The notes under the pieces were generated by a model. It did no database searches. It was not told the origin of the DNA and saw only the letters and a list, made by a program, of their open reading frames with translations. The position numbers and the translations under genes were made by a program. From Accumulibacter sp. (GTDB lineage: Bacteria > Pseudomonadota > Gammaproteobacteria > Burkholderiales > Rhodocyclaceae), in the NCBI RefSeq assembly GCF_029255285.1, contig NZ_JAPUVI010000035.1:1-32715 (forward strand): a stretch of 32,715 nucleotides of DNA, given 5' to 3'. Positions 7,374-15,685 of this stretch are shown one piece after another; within the stretch, counting starts at the first letter, position 1; every line of letters starts with the position of its first letter.

Positions 7374-8753
7374 TCAGTCGGCAAGCCGCTCGACGCGACC
7401 GCATGAAGACAGGTCTTCGACCGGATCGATCGGCTTGACCGCGGTGTGAGTCGGGCCCGCCGAGGCGAACCAGACCGGGCAAGCGAGCGTCTCGCGCAGG
7501 CGGGCGAGCAGCGACGCGGCCGAGGTCAGGGGCTCGCGATCGTATTCCGGGCGCGCGGCGAAGAGCATCCGCGTCAGCGCGGCCTGATGCGCCAGATCTT
7601 CGCCGGCGCTGAGCGGCAGGCTGGCAGTGCGGCGATCTTCGTTGCCCGGCGCGGCGACGACATGGCGGTCGCACCAACGCAGTCCGGGGAGCCGTTCGAA
7701 GACGTCGAGATGGCTGACCAGCAGACCGTCGAGTCGGCCGCAGACGGCCAGCGCGTAGCGCAGCAGAACGCCATCCGGATGGCCGCGGCGAAAAGGCCCC
7801 TGCCAGCCGCGATCGCTGTTGTGCGGCTCGGGAAGGTGGTCGAGCGTCGCGTCCGCGGTGGGGAAGGGGCCGGGACCGTGCCGCGTCAGGTAGGCGCGGA
7901 CGACGCCGAGATGCTCGATCCGGCTGCGGTGGCCGTAGCCGGCCGCGACGGTGGCGACGGCGCGCGGATGGATGCTGCTCCACGTCGTGTGCGGATGGAA
8001 GCCGTGCCACTCGTCGAGAAGCACCCCTTGCGCGCCCTCGAAGAGGACCGTTCCCGGGCGCGTGAAGCGTTCGGCAATGCGTTCCGTAGCCGCCGGGGGC
8101 ACCGTCCGCAACAGGCGATGACTGCTCGCCAGCCACGCTTCGGCGGTGTTCCCGTCGGTCAGCATGCGCCACTCGGCGGCTCCGGCCGGGTCCGCCGCCA
8201 GATCTTCGCGTGCGCCGAGGTCCGCCAACAGATCGCGTCGGATCGCCGCCAGCTTTTGCATCGCCAGCGCGGGGCGCGCCAGATCGCCATAGTGCAGTGC
8301 GTGTCCGGGGAAGGCGAGCGCGTGGCGCACGGTTTCGCCGACGCCGACGCCGCAGCTTCCGTGTGCTGCGGCGCCGCGCGCCAGCTCGCGCAGGCGTCCG
8401 GCGGCCTGGTGCAGCGGTGTATTGACCCGACAGCGGCGGTCGATCAGCAGGCGCCCGATCGCGTCGCCGCAGCCAATCGCCTGCAGACGCGCGTACTCGA
8501 CCTGCAGCGCGCCGGGGTGAACGACGACCGGGTTGGCGAGGACGGTGACGACGCCCGGCACGAAGGTTCCGGCGGAAAACTGGGAGAAGCTGTGCTGCCG
8601 CCCGTCGGGAAGGACGACGTTATGCCCCGCCTGCGCCCCGCCGTTGAAGCGGACGACGGTGTGCGCCTGCCAGCGCCGGCAGAGCGCGTCGGTGAACGCG
8701 CCCTTGCCGCAATCGCCGAAACCCAGGCCGAGCAGGGAGACACAGCGGGTCAT
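7374..8753 (-). CDS. Adenylosuccinate synthetase paralogue, last gene of NAD salvage operon
   Basis: The protein has 459 residues. The ATG at 8753 is chosen because the P-loop-like motif LLGLGFGDCGKG begins at residue 7. Adenylosuccinate synthetases join IMP and aspartate using GTP. The catalytic pair is kept: D14 in GDCGKG and H44 in GGAQAGHN. Further family segments are VLFEGAQGVLLDEWHG, a GVVRAYLTRHGPGPFPT block and LLRYALAV. The usual GTTGRGIGP loop is altered (HGSCGVGVGE), and the TGRPRRCG region reads SDRGWQGPFRRG, so substrate choice may differ from PurA. It lies 19 nt after the vWA gene in an otherwise NAD-related operon, which suggests a specialised role, perhaps on another nucleotide. 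The housekeeping purA is not in this window. Confidence 0.75.
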   Translation of the reverse strand: MTRCVSLLGLGFGDCGKGAFTDALCRRWQAHTVVRFNGGAQAGHNVVLPDGRQHSFSQFSAGTFVPGVVTVLANPVVVHPGALQVEYARLQAIGCGDAIGRLLIDRRCRVNTPLHQAAGRLRELARGAAAHGSCGVGVGETVRHALAFPGHALHYGDLARPALAMQKLAAIRRDLLADLGAREDLAADPAGAAEWRMLTDGNTAEAWLASSHRLLRTVPPAATERIAERFTRPGTVLFEGAQGVLLDEWHGFHPHTTWSSIHPRAVATVAAGYGHRSRIEHLGVVRAYLTRHGPGPFPTADATLDHLPEPHNSDRGWQGPFRRGHPDGVLLRYALAVCGRLDGLLVSHLDVFERLPGLRWCDRHVVAAPGNEDRRTASLPLSAGEDLAHQAALTRMLFAARPEYDREPLTSAASLLARLRETLACPVWFASAGPTHTAVKPIDPVEDLSSCGRVERLAD

Positions 8754-8772
8754 GGCGGCCGGGTCGCTTCGC

Positions 8773-9750
8773 TCAGGAGAACAGGCGCTGCCACCAGTCC
8801 GGCCGCCCACGGCGTGAGGCGGCCGGCGGCGACTGGGGACGCCTGACCGCCTCCGGGTCGAGCAGGTCGGCGTAGGGTTGCAGCGCGCGCACCGTCGCCG
8901 CGATACGCTCACGCGAACTGCCTCCCGCGTGCAGAATGTCGGCCACGGCGTCGACTCCGCTCAGCGCTCCCTCGCTCAGACCGACGATCGCGGCGGCGAC
9001 GGCGCAGGTGTCGAGATGCGATTCCATGCAGATGACGTGGTCGCCAAGGACTTCGCGCCAGCGTGCCTCGCAGCGCTGAGCACGTTGCCGGTCGGGAATC
9101 AGGAAAAAGAGGCGGTACGTCTCGGCCGCCGCCGCGATCACGTCGGCAAGCGCCAGGTCCTCGTCGAGCCGCTCGCCGATCAGCGCTTCGATCTGGTGCC
9201 GGGAAACCGCCGGATACGGCAGTTCGTCGCCGGTCATGAACAGATAGCCGCGTTTCCCGCGCTTCACCCAGCAATCGAGGTCGGTGTGCTGCGCCAGCAC
9301 GTAGAACGCCAGTTCGTAACTCTCGGTGTTGGATCCGCCGCCGCCGCCTTCGAGGCAGCTCCAGGTCAGCCACTGGTCGATCAGTTCGGCCGTCGTTTCG
9401 AACTGGCCTACCTGCAACGGAGCGTGATCCGACGTGGCATCGCCGATCGCCATGAACAGCACCTGCGGGTCGCGAATCCGGCAATCGGTGAGCAGTTTCA
9501 TGAAGGTCGGCAGCTCCTGCCGTGCCAGCAGTTCGGGGATGTGTCCCATCGAGCCGGTGACGTCGAGTGCAAAGACGATGGCGAGCGAATCGGGGTGCTC
9601 GGCGCTGTCGCGCGCCTCACGGACGGTCAAGCCCCTGGGGTTCATCAGGGGATGACAACCGCTTTGCCTGAACACTTGTTCGCGCGAGAGCGCCGCGCGA
9701 TCCACGGTCAGCGCCTGGTGCGCGCTGAACGAATAACTGCCGTAACCCAT
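8773..9750 (-). CDS. vWA domain protein in NAD salvage operon
   Basis: The protein has 325 residues and starts at ATG 9750, 9 nt after the kinase-like gene. The N-terminus (MGYGSYSFSAHQAL) is not a signal peptide. The vWA core begins with LAIVFALDVTGSMGHIP and carries a complete MIDAS (D63, T65, S67). A glycine run (LEGGGGGSNTESYEL) and WVKRGKRGYLFMTGDELPYP follow, typical of a cytosolic vWA fold. The C-terminus ends in a basic PDWWQRLFS tail. It differs from the CoxE-type vWA at 2999-4147 and has no MoxR next door. Its neighbours are a degenerate kinase and an AdSS paralogue, so the three may form one module. The substrate is unknown. Confidence 0.75.
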   Translation of the reverse strand: MGYGSYSFSAHQALTVDRAALSREQVFRQSGCHPLMNPRGLTVREARDSAEHPDSLAIVFALDVTGSMGHIPELLARQELPTFMKLLTDCRIRDPQVLFMAIGDATSDHAPLQVGQFETTAELIDQWLTWSCLEGGGGGSNTESYELAFYVLAQHTDLDCWVKRGKRGYLFMTGDELPYPAVSRHQIEALIGERLDEDLALADVIAAAAETYRLFFLIPDRQRAQRCEARWREVLGDHVICMESHLDTCAVAAAIVGLSEGALSGVDAVADILHAGGSSRERIAATVRALQPYADLLDPEAVRRPQSPPAASRRGRPDWWQRLFS

Positions 9751-9759
9751 GTGTTTCTC

Positions 9760-10734
9760 CTAGTGGCCTGCGGCCGCAATGGGGTTGAAATGGACGAACC
9801 TGGGTGGGCCGAAGGCGGCGCGGGCAGCCTCGAGCAAGGCCTGATCGAGACCTTGCGCGCCGACGGTGGCACACCAGGCCGCGTCTTCGCTGCTTCTTTC
9901 CAACAGGTTTGCCAGCGGTGGGGGCGTTGCCGGCGAGGGCAAGGGCGATGCGTCACCGCCGGATAACAGCCAGCGCACCGTCCACGCGCTTTGCCTCAGG
10001 TCGCGGGCGACGCGTGCCGCACTGGCATCGCGCACGGCGCGCGCCCAGCCGACGAGGAGGATCCCGTGGTCGCGCGGATGCACGAGCCAGTGCTCGGGCG
10101 CCAGATCGCCGTGTGTCCAGCCCTTGGCGTGCACGCCGGCGAGCACGTCGAGCGCGCGCCGCCAGATCCAGACGGCGTGCCGGGGATCCACGCCTCCGGG
10201 TGAATGCTCGATCACCTGCGCCAGGCTTCCCCAGTAGCCGCCGTGATGACGCAGCAGCAGTACCTCCCGCCCCTCGTCGGCGCCGGTTTCGCCGACGGCG
10301 ACGCCGATCGGCTGCGGCAAGCGCTGTGTCAGAAGAGGCGTGGCTGCCGCGTCCCCGATCAGCGCGCCGAGGGTTGCCGCTTCGCCCGCGAGTACACCCT
10401 TGCCCGTCGTCGCGTGCGCGAGCTTGACGATTATCCGTTCAGGCAGCGGCGCGATGCGCTCGGCAAGATGAACCTCCGCGTTTTCGCCGATGCCGACTCG
10501 CGCGAGCAGATGGAAACGGCGTCCGGCGCAGCGCAGAATCGGCCAGGCGCCGGCCTTCCGCGCCAGCACCCCGGCTTGAACGCGGGCGGCCGTTGCCCGG
10601 AGACGCGCGGCTTCGACGCAGTACGGGCGGCGCGTGACCGTCGCCCCGCAGTACGGGCAGCTCACCGTCCGCCAGATCGCCTGTCTGGGCAGGCCTCCGC
10701 CGCATTGCGGGCAGGTCACGGCCGTCAGGGACAT
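9760..10734 (-). CDS. Zinc-ribbon plus protein-kinase-like (possibly pseudokinase) protein
   Basis: The protein has 324 residues and starts 3 nt after nadM. The N-terminus is a zinc ribbon with two CxxC pairs (C8/C11 in CPQCGGG and C26/C29 in CPYCGAT). A kinase-like fold follows: a RIIVKLAHAT strand supplies the usual lysine, GEAATLGAL could supply the helix-C glutamate, and the catalytic loop reads HGDLAPEHWLVH. The HxD aspartate is kept, but the metal-binding asparagine is histidine. The DFG position reads VGWARAV, so the second metal ligand is missing. I infer weak or absent phosphotransfer and a possible scaffold role. No membrane segment is seen. It is encoded directly before the vWA gene. 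Confidence 0.65.
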   Translation of the reverse strand: MSLTAVTCPQCGGGLPRQAIWRTVSCPYCGATVTRRPYCVEAARLRATAARVQAGVLARKAGAWPILRCAGRRFHLLARVGIGENAEVHLAERIAPLPERIIVKLAHATTGKGVLAGEAATLGALIGDAAATPLLTQRLPQPIGVAVGETGADEGREVLLLRHHGGYWGSLAQVIEHSPGGVDPRHAVWIWRRALDVLAGVHAKGWTHGDLAPEHWLVHPRDHGILLVGWARAVRDASAARVARDLRQSAWTVRWLLSGGDASPLPSPATPPPLANLLERSSEDAAWCATVGAQGLDQALLEAARAAFGPPRFVHFNPIAAAGH

Positions 10735-10737
10735 CGG

Positions 10738-11766
10738 TCAAGCCTCGGGATGAAGCGCGAGAAAGTGATCGAGCAGGTTGAAGTGGTCCTCGAAGAACTC
10801 GCCTTCCATGGCCTTGAGGTCGGCAATCGGAATCCATTTCGCCTGCGCCGCGTCGTCGTCGCCGGCGACTTCGGGCAGGCGGCAGTCGCCGAGATCAAAC
10901 CAGTGCGCGTGGGTGATCGATCGCCCGCGCAGGCTGCGGTCGGGATGATCGAAGACGGCAACGCCCCTGAGCAGACTTTCGAGCGTCGCGGCGAGCAGCA
11001 CCAGACCGGTTTCCTCGCGCAGTTCGCGGACCGCGCCCTGCAGGACGCGCTCGCGCGGCTCCAGGAAGCCGCCGGGAACGGCCCACAGTCCCTTCCCCGG
11101 CCCATCCGCGCGTTCGACGAGGAGGACATGCGCGGCAGCGGTGACCACCGCGTCTACGGTGACGAAAGGGCCGCTACCCCAGGTCTGCCGGTACTCTTCG
11201 AGCGCCAGGTGCTCGTCGCGCAGACGCGCATAGTGCGGCAGGTGGCGCCAGCCCTTGAGGTAGTCGACGATCGCGGGGGGCGCCAGGCCACCGAGCAGCG
11301 CCTGTGTCGCCGGCCAGCGGTCACTGTCGAAGTAGATGCGGCGCAGACTGGTTGCATCGAGGGAGTCGCACGCTGGTGCGGCAACGAAGTGCCAGCGCGG
11401 GAAGCGCTGCAGATACTCGCTCGAAGCGTCCTTGACGTGGCCGACGAGCGCGATGCGCGCGGTCGCCGCGGTGTGCGCCTGAACCGCGGTGGACACGGCG
11501 GCCCCCCAGCGCCGGTCGTCGTAATAGTCGCGCACGGGCAGGAAATGGACGCGTGCCCGCTCCGCCGCGTCGAGCGTGCTGCCGATCATCGCCGCGCGTT
11601 CTTCCCAGGTGAACGGGTTCTTCGCGTTGCGTGCGGCGTGCGCCGAGCCGAGCACGACCAACACCTGCCCGGCGGTCTGCAGCGCCAGCGCGAGCAGTTG
11701 CGCATGGGCGTTATGGAAAGGCTGGAAGCGGCCGATCAGAACCGCACTGTCGTAGGTCTGGCTCAT
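10738..11766 (-). CDS. nadM: Bifunctional NMN adenylyltransferase / Nudix ADP-ribose pyrophosphatase
   Basis: The protein has 342 residues. The N-terminal domain has the nucleotidyltransferase signature IGRFQPFHNAH (residues 11-21), with ATP-binding and transfer motifs as in NadM. This class adenylates NMN, and in some members NaMN, to the dinucleotide. The C-terminal half is a Nudix hydrolase with a complete box starting at PGGFLEP (about 231) and ending in RELREETGL (248-255), as in the cyanobacterial and Francisella NadM-Nudix fusions that hydrolyse ADP-ribose. Together the halves can recycle NAD breakdown products. The gene sits 27 nt after nadE and 3 nt before the kinase-like gene, in the NrtR-controlled operon. 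Confidence 0.9.
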   Translation of the reverse strand: MSQTYDSAVLIGRFQPFHNAHAQLLALALQTAGQVLVVLGSAHAARNAKNPFTWEERAAMIGSTLDAAERARVHFLPVRDYYDDRRWGAAVSTAVQAHTAATARIALVGHVKDASSEYLQRFPRWHFVAAPACDSLDATSLRRIYFDSDRWPATQALLGGLAPPAIVDYLKGWRHLPHYARLRDEHLALEEYRQTWGSGPFVTVDAVVTAAAHVLLVERADGPGKGLWAVPGGFLEPRERVLQGAVRELREETGLVLLAATLESLLRGVAVFDHPDRSLRGRSITHAHWFDLGDCRLPEVAGDDDAAQAKWIPIADLKAMEGEFFEDHFNLLDHFLALHPEA

Positions 11767-11793
11767 CGTGAGTCTCCCGAGGGTAATCGTCGG

Positions 11794-13500
11794 TCAATCG
11801 TAGCGCGCGGCGATCGGCATCTGCCGGCCGCTGCCGAAGGCTCTGGCGCGCAGGCGCAGGATCGGCGGCGCCTGGCGCCGCTTGTATTCGTTGCGCGCCA
11901 CGAGGCGCCGTATCGTGGCGATCAGGGTACGCCCGCCGGCGTCGGCGAGCAGTCGTGCGTAAGCTGCGTCGACCTCGGCGCGCTCGTCGGAAGCGAGTCG
12001 CTCGCCTTCGATCAGGTGCTTGAGGATCCTGTCCAGGAGCGGATACGGCGGCAGGCTGTCGCTGTCGCGCTGTCCGGGCGCGAGTTCGGCGGAGGGCTCC
12101 TTGTCGATGATGCTTGCCGGGATCAGGTCGCGCCCGGCGCAGCGATTCAGATGCCGGCAGAGCGCAAACACCTCGGTCTTGTAGAGATCGCCGATCAGGC
12201 CCAGACCGCCGTTGGTATCGCCGTAGAGCGTGCAGTAACCGACCGAAATCTCGCTCTTGTTGCCTGTGGTCAGCAGGAGATGGCCGTGACTGTTCGAGTA
12301 CTCCATCAACACCGTCCCGCGTACCCGCGCTTGCAGGTTCTCCAGCGCAATTCCCTGCAAGGGAGTGGCGAAGGCGGCAGCGAAGGCGGCTTCGAACTGG
12401 CTGACGATATCGTGAATCGGATGCTCGACCAGTTCGATGCCAAGATTGCTGCACAGGCGGGCGGAATCGCTGACGCTGCCGGGCGTCGAGAAGCGCGACG
12501 GCATGGTGATGGCAACGACGTTTTCCGGCCCCAGCGCTTCGGCGGCGAGCGCCAGCGTCAGCGCGCTGTCGATGCCTCCCGAGGAGCCGACGACGACGCG
12601 GCTGAAGCCGCAACGCCGGGCATAGTCGCGCACACCGAGGACGATCTGGCGGCGGTAGAACTCCATCACCGGCAGGCCGGCGGCATCGACCGCCGGCAGC
12701 GGCCCGCCGTCGGCGGCCAGAAAGCGGCCGCCATCCCATTGCAGCGTGCTGATCGACTCGCTAAAGCGCGGCGCCTCGAAGACGACGCCAGCGGTCGGGC
12801 ATACGGCGAACGACGCGCCGTCGAAGACCAGTTGATCGTGCCCGCCGATCTGGTTGACGTAGAGCAGCGGCAAGCCATGGCGTCGGCTCGCCGCGGCGAA
12901 CAGGCGATGCCGCTGTTCGCGCTTGCCGACGTTCGACGGGCTGGCGTTGATCGAGACGACGAAATCGGGACTGGCGTCGGCCAGTCGCGTGAACGGATTC
13001 ACCGCGTAGTCGCTGCCGGCGTCGTTCCAGCCGTCCTCGCAGATCAGGAAACCGATCTGCGTGCCGCCGAGGCGAAGCACGCGGGCCAGGTCGGGTCCCG
13101 GTTCGAAGTGTCGACGTTCGTCGAAGACGTCGTAGGTGGGCAGCAACTGTTTGGCGTAGCGAAGCACGACGGATCCGTCGCGGACGACGAGCAGGCTGTT
13201 TTCGAGCCGTTTGCCGGGGCCGCTGCGTGGGGTCGGCGCGCCGATCACCCAGCACAGTCCGGGAGTCGCGCGCGTCGCCGCGAGCACCCGTTCGAGTCCG
13301 TCGGCGACGCGGGCGTTGAACGCCGCTTCGTCGAGCAGGTCGCCGGGTGGATAGCCGGTCAGCGACAGTTCGGGAAAGACGACCATCTGCGCCTGCTCGC
13401 GCTGCGCCTGTGCGGCCGCGCGAAGGAGCAGGTCGATATTGCCGGCGATGTCGCCGACCGTTGGATTGATCTGCGCCAGCGTGACGCGAAAAGTATTCAT
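11794..13500 (-). CDS. nadE: Glutamine-dependent NAD synthetase
   Basis: The protein has 568 residues. The ATG at 13500 overlaps the pncB stop (ATGA), which fixes the start although the open frame reaches 13824. The N-terminal nitrilase-type amidase domain has its triad E44 (VFPELSLTGYPP), K117 (YAKQLLPTYDVF) and C154 (FLICEDGW). The C-terminal synthetase has the PP-loop motif SSGGIDSAL and the TGNKSEISVGYCTLYGD segment. It converts deamido-NAD to NAD using ATP and glutamine, the last step of nicotinate salvage. Both active sites look complete, and the length is normal for the two-domain bacterial form. Confidence 0.95.
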   Translation of the reverse strand: MNTFRVTLAQINPTVGDIAGNIDLLLRAAAQAQREQAQMVVFPELSLTGYPPGDLLDEAAFNARVADGLERVLAATRATPGLCWVIGAPTPRSGPGKRLENSLLVVRDGSVVLRYAKQLLPTYDVFDERRHFEPGPDLARVLRLGGTQIGFLICEDGWNDAGSDYAVNPFTRLADASPDFVVSINASPSNVGKREQRHRLFAAASRRHGLPLLYVNQIGGHDQLVFDGASFAVCPTAGVVFEAPRFSESISTLQWDGGRFLAADGGPLPAVDAAGLPVMEFYRRQIVLGVRDYARRCGFSRVVVGSSGGIDSALTLALAAEALGPENVVAITMPSRFSTPGSVSDSARLCSNLGIELVEHPIHDIVSQFEAAFAAAFATPLQGIALENLQARVRGTVLMEYSNSHGHLLLTTGNKSEISVGYCTLYGDTNGGLGLIGDLYKTEVFALCRHLNRCAGRDLIPASIIDKEPSAELAPGQRDSDSLPPYPLLDRILKHLIEGERLASDERAEVDAAYARLLADAGGRTLIATIRRLVARNEYKRRQAPPILRLRARAFGSGRQMPIAARYD

Positions 13501-14705
13501 TGCGTGACCACCGGATGCTTGAAGACCTGGCGCAGGTAGGCGAGAAAGGTCTGGTCCTCGCACAGGGTCTTGCCCGCCGAGTCGGAGAGCTTGGCGACCG
13601 GTTGCCCGTTGCACGACAGGATCTTCATCACCACGTTCAGCGCCGGGTGCGGCGTATCGTTCGAGAGGTCCGTGCCGATCCCGTAAGCGGTCAGCACGCG
13701 ACCACGAAAGCGCCGGTAGAGATCGACCGCGCGCGGCAGATTGAGGCCGTCGGAGAAGACCAGACGCTTGCTCTTCGGATCGATGTGCAGCGTTTCGTAG
13801 TGACGCAAGGCCTTTTCCGCCCACACCACCGGGTCGCCCGAGTCGTGGCGCAGGCCATCGAAGAGCTTGGCGAAGTAGAGGTCGAAATCGGCGAGAAAGG
13901 CATCCATGCCGACGACGTCGGTGAGCGCGATGCCGAGATCGCCGCGGTACTCCTGCACCCAGCCTTCGAGCGCCGCCTTTTGAAAGTCACGCAGGCGGAA
14001 GCCGAAAGCCTGATACGCCTGCAGGTACTCGTGCGCCATCGTGCCGATCGGCGTCAGACCGAGCGTGCGCGCGAAATGGACGTTCGAAGTGCCGCGGAAG
14101 TGATCCGGAAGCTCGCGCGCCAGCGTGCGGACGACTTCCTCGTGCCAGGCGCCGGAATATCGGCGGCGCAGACCGAAATCGAAGAAGACGAAGGGCTCGC
14201 CGGTCGACGCCAGTGCCGCTCGTTCTGCTTGCAGGAAAGCGATCTTGGCTTGAAGCCGCTGGCGCGCCGTCGCCAGGATCGACGCGTCGGCCGGCAGACG
14301 CCGGAAATAGAGCTCGTTGACGATGTAGAGCACGAAAATCTCGAACGCCATGACGTGCACCAGTGGTCCGCTGGCGACGACGCGCAAGTGTTCACCGTCC
14401 ACCTGCGTGCGGACGAAGCGGCGCTGAAAACGGAATACCGAAAGAAAATCGACGAAGTCGCTCTTCAGGAAGCGCAGGCCGCGCAGGTAGGCGAGTTCGT
14501 CTGTGCTGAAGGTGAGGGTGCACAGACGATCGAGTTCGGCATCCACCTCCGCTTGCAATTCGGCCAGCGGATACGCCGGCCGGTTGCGGCAGAAAAAGGC
14601 GTATTCGGCGTGTGCTCCGGGGTGACTGTGCAGCAGGGCCTGCCACATGGTGAACTTGTACAGATCGTTTTCCAGCAGGCTGCGGACGACGGGTTCGGCT
14701 GACAT
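13497..14705 (-). CDS. pncB: Nicotinate phosphoribosyltransferase
   Basis: The protein has 402 residues, close to the E. coli PncB length. I chose ATG 14705 (MSAEPVV) over the upstream start at 14747, because the family N-terminus LLENDLYKFTMWQALL follows at once and 14747 would overlap pncA. Recognisable family segments are FFCRNRPAYPL, THE-type MAHEYLQAYQAFG, FDGLRHDSGDP, LVFSDGLN and YGIGTDLSND. The enzyme joins nicotinate and PRPP to make NaMN. The stop codon overlaps the nadE start by four bases, indicating translational coupling. It follows pncA by 38 nt, so product and substrate enzymes are consecutive. Confidence 0.95.
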   Translation of the reverse strand: MSAEPVVRSLLENDLYKFTMWQALLHSHPGAHAEYAFFCRNRPAYPLAELQAEVDAELDRLCTLTFSTDELAYLRGLRFLKSDFVDFLSVFRFQRRFVRTQVDGEHLRVVASGPLVHVMAFEIFVLYIVNELYFRRLPADASILATARQRLQAKIAFLQAERAALASTGEPFVFFDFGLRRRYSGAWHEEVVRTLARELPDHFRGTSNVHFARTLGLTPIGTMAHEYLQAYQAFGFRLRDFQKAALEGWVQEYRGDLGIALTDVVGMDAFLADFDLYFAKLFDGLRHDSGDPVVWAEKALRHYETLHIDPKSKRLVFSDGLNLPRAVDLYRRFRGRVLTAYGIGTDLSNDTPHPALNVVMKILSCNGQPVAKLSDSAGKTLCEDQTFLAYLRQVFKHPVVTQ

Positions 14706-14743
14706 CGGGCGCGTCTCCAAGGCGGACGAAGGTTGAGCGGCAA

Positions 14744-15604
14744 TCAACGGTTTTCCAGCAGCAGCGGCAGAACGTCAGCCGCCGTCGCGGTGCGCACGCC
14801 GAGGCGGCGCATGTCTTCGAGAAAGGTGTGGTATACCGCGGCGAAGCCTGACACCGGGCTCATGCAGTCGGTGAGCAAAATCAGCTTGCTGCGCTCGTCG
14901 GCAGGCAGTTGCTCGACGAGGTGCTCGGTCGTCGCCTTGACGCAATGGCTGCCCGCCTCGCCGCAGACGAGCACCCGGTCGGCGGCGCGCAGCTGTGTGA
15001 TCAGGCGCACGTTGAGCTGGGTCGATTCGTCGTCAGCGTCGGGGACTTCGGCCTGGATCGCGCTGAAGTGCTCGGTCCATGGATTGCTTCCCTTGACCAC
15101 CTTGTCGACGACGTCGACGCGCGCCTCCTCCCAGGCGTTGTACGCGTCGCGCACGGCGGCATGGACGTTGTGCCCCCAGGTGCCGATCTCGCAGTGCACG
15201 GGCCAGACCATGTGCGCGTGGCGCTCCGCTGCTTCCAGCGCGTCGAGGTAGGCGAGCACGCGCTCGCGCGCGCCCGTCAGGCGCGGCTGGTAGCGGCCGG
15301 CGCGCACGTCCTGCGCGCGGATCGGCGTGAATGGCAACACCGGGCCACCGTCTGCATCACACCAGAAGGTCGGGTGGGCGATGTCGACACGCTGGTGCGA
15401 ATCGAGCGTGATCGTGATCGCGCTGAGGCCCTCGCCACCGGCGCGAATCAGCGCTGCCACGCGGTGCAGATCGGCGTCCGCGCCGCTCACCGGCAGTGCC
15501 GGCAGTTGCCGGGTGCCGGCAATTTCTGGACACTGTTCGGCGGGCAGATCGCAGAAGTCGTTCTGCGGATCGATGATCACGAGATGGATGCGTTTTCCGT
15601 TCAT
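14744..15604 (-). CDS. pncA: Nicotinamidase (isochorismatase-like fold)
   Basis: The protein has 286 residues, longer than the usual 200-215, and starts at ATG 15604 with an AAGGAG site seven bases upstream. Catalytic aspartate D12 lies in IIDPQNDF, the probable lysine is K171 (VVKGSNPW), and the nucleophile is C221 (CGEAGSHCVKATTEH). Metal ligands are probably D68, H70 and H77 (LDSHQRVDIAHPTFW). WPVHCEIGTWG matches the family HCxxGTxG element. It deamidates nicotinamide to nicotinate, which PncB then uses. It is the first gene of the salvage operon, directly behind the candidate NrtR-controlled promoter. The extra length comes from insertions around residues 30-50 and 90-130. Confidence 0.9.
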   Translation of the reverse strand: MNGKRIHLVIIDPQNDFCDLPAEQCPEIAGTRQLPALPVSGADADLHRVAALIRAGGEGLSAITITLDSHQRVDIAHPTFWCDADGGPVLPFTPIRAQDVRAGRYQPRLTGARERVLAYLDALEAAERHAHMVWPVHCEIGTWGHNVHAAVRDAYNAWEEARVDVVDKVVKGSNPWTEHFSAIQAEVPDADDESTQLNVRLITQLRAADRVLVCGEAGSHCVKATTEHLVEQLPADERSKLILLTDCMSPVSGFAAVYHTFLEDMRRLGVRTATAADVLPLLLENR

Positions 15605-15651
15605 CTTTCTTCTCCTTCGCAGCGCCGCATTCCGTACGGCGTCTGACCCCT

Positions 15652-15680
15652 ACTCTAGACCACTTCGTTGCACAATGCAA
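15652..15680 (-). promoter_or_regulatory. Candidate sigma70 promoter of the NAD salvage operon
   Basis: On the minus strand there is TTGCAT (15680-15675) and TAGAGT (15657-15652), 17 bases apart. The predicted transcript would start near 15645, about 40 bases before the pncA ATG. The -35 box lies inside the palindrome at 15663-15685. Confidence 0.6.
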
Positions 15681-15685
15681 CTAAG
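15663..15685. promoter_or_regulatory. 23-bp palindrome, candidate NrtR operator
   Basis: The arms are CTTCGTTGCA and TGCAACTAAG around a three-base centre CAA, with nine of ten pairs matching. It lies between the divergent pncA and nrtR genes and covers the -35 box of the pncA promoter, as expected for a repressor site. NrtR proteins bind palindromes of about this length upstream of NAD genes and release DNA on binding ADP-ribose. The assignment is by position and symmetry, not by a motif search. Confidence 0.65.

Noticed and set aside
7374-8753. PurZ-type aminoadenine synthetase
   Set aside because: PurZ replaces the catalytic aspartate of the GDxGKG loop; here D14 is kept, so the simple PurZ signature is absent.
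10204-13539. A 1111-codon + strand frame
   Set aside because: It runs opposite to nadM, nadE and the kinase-like gene, all with complete family motifs, so it is a high-GC shadow.
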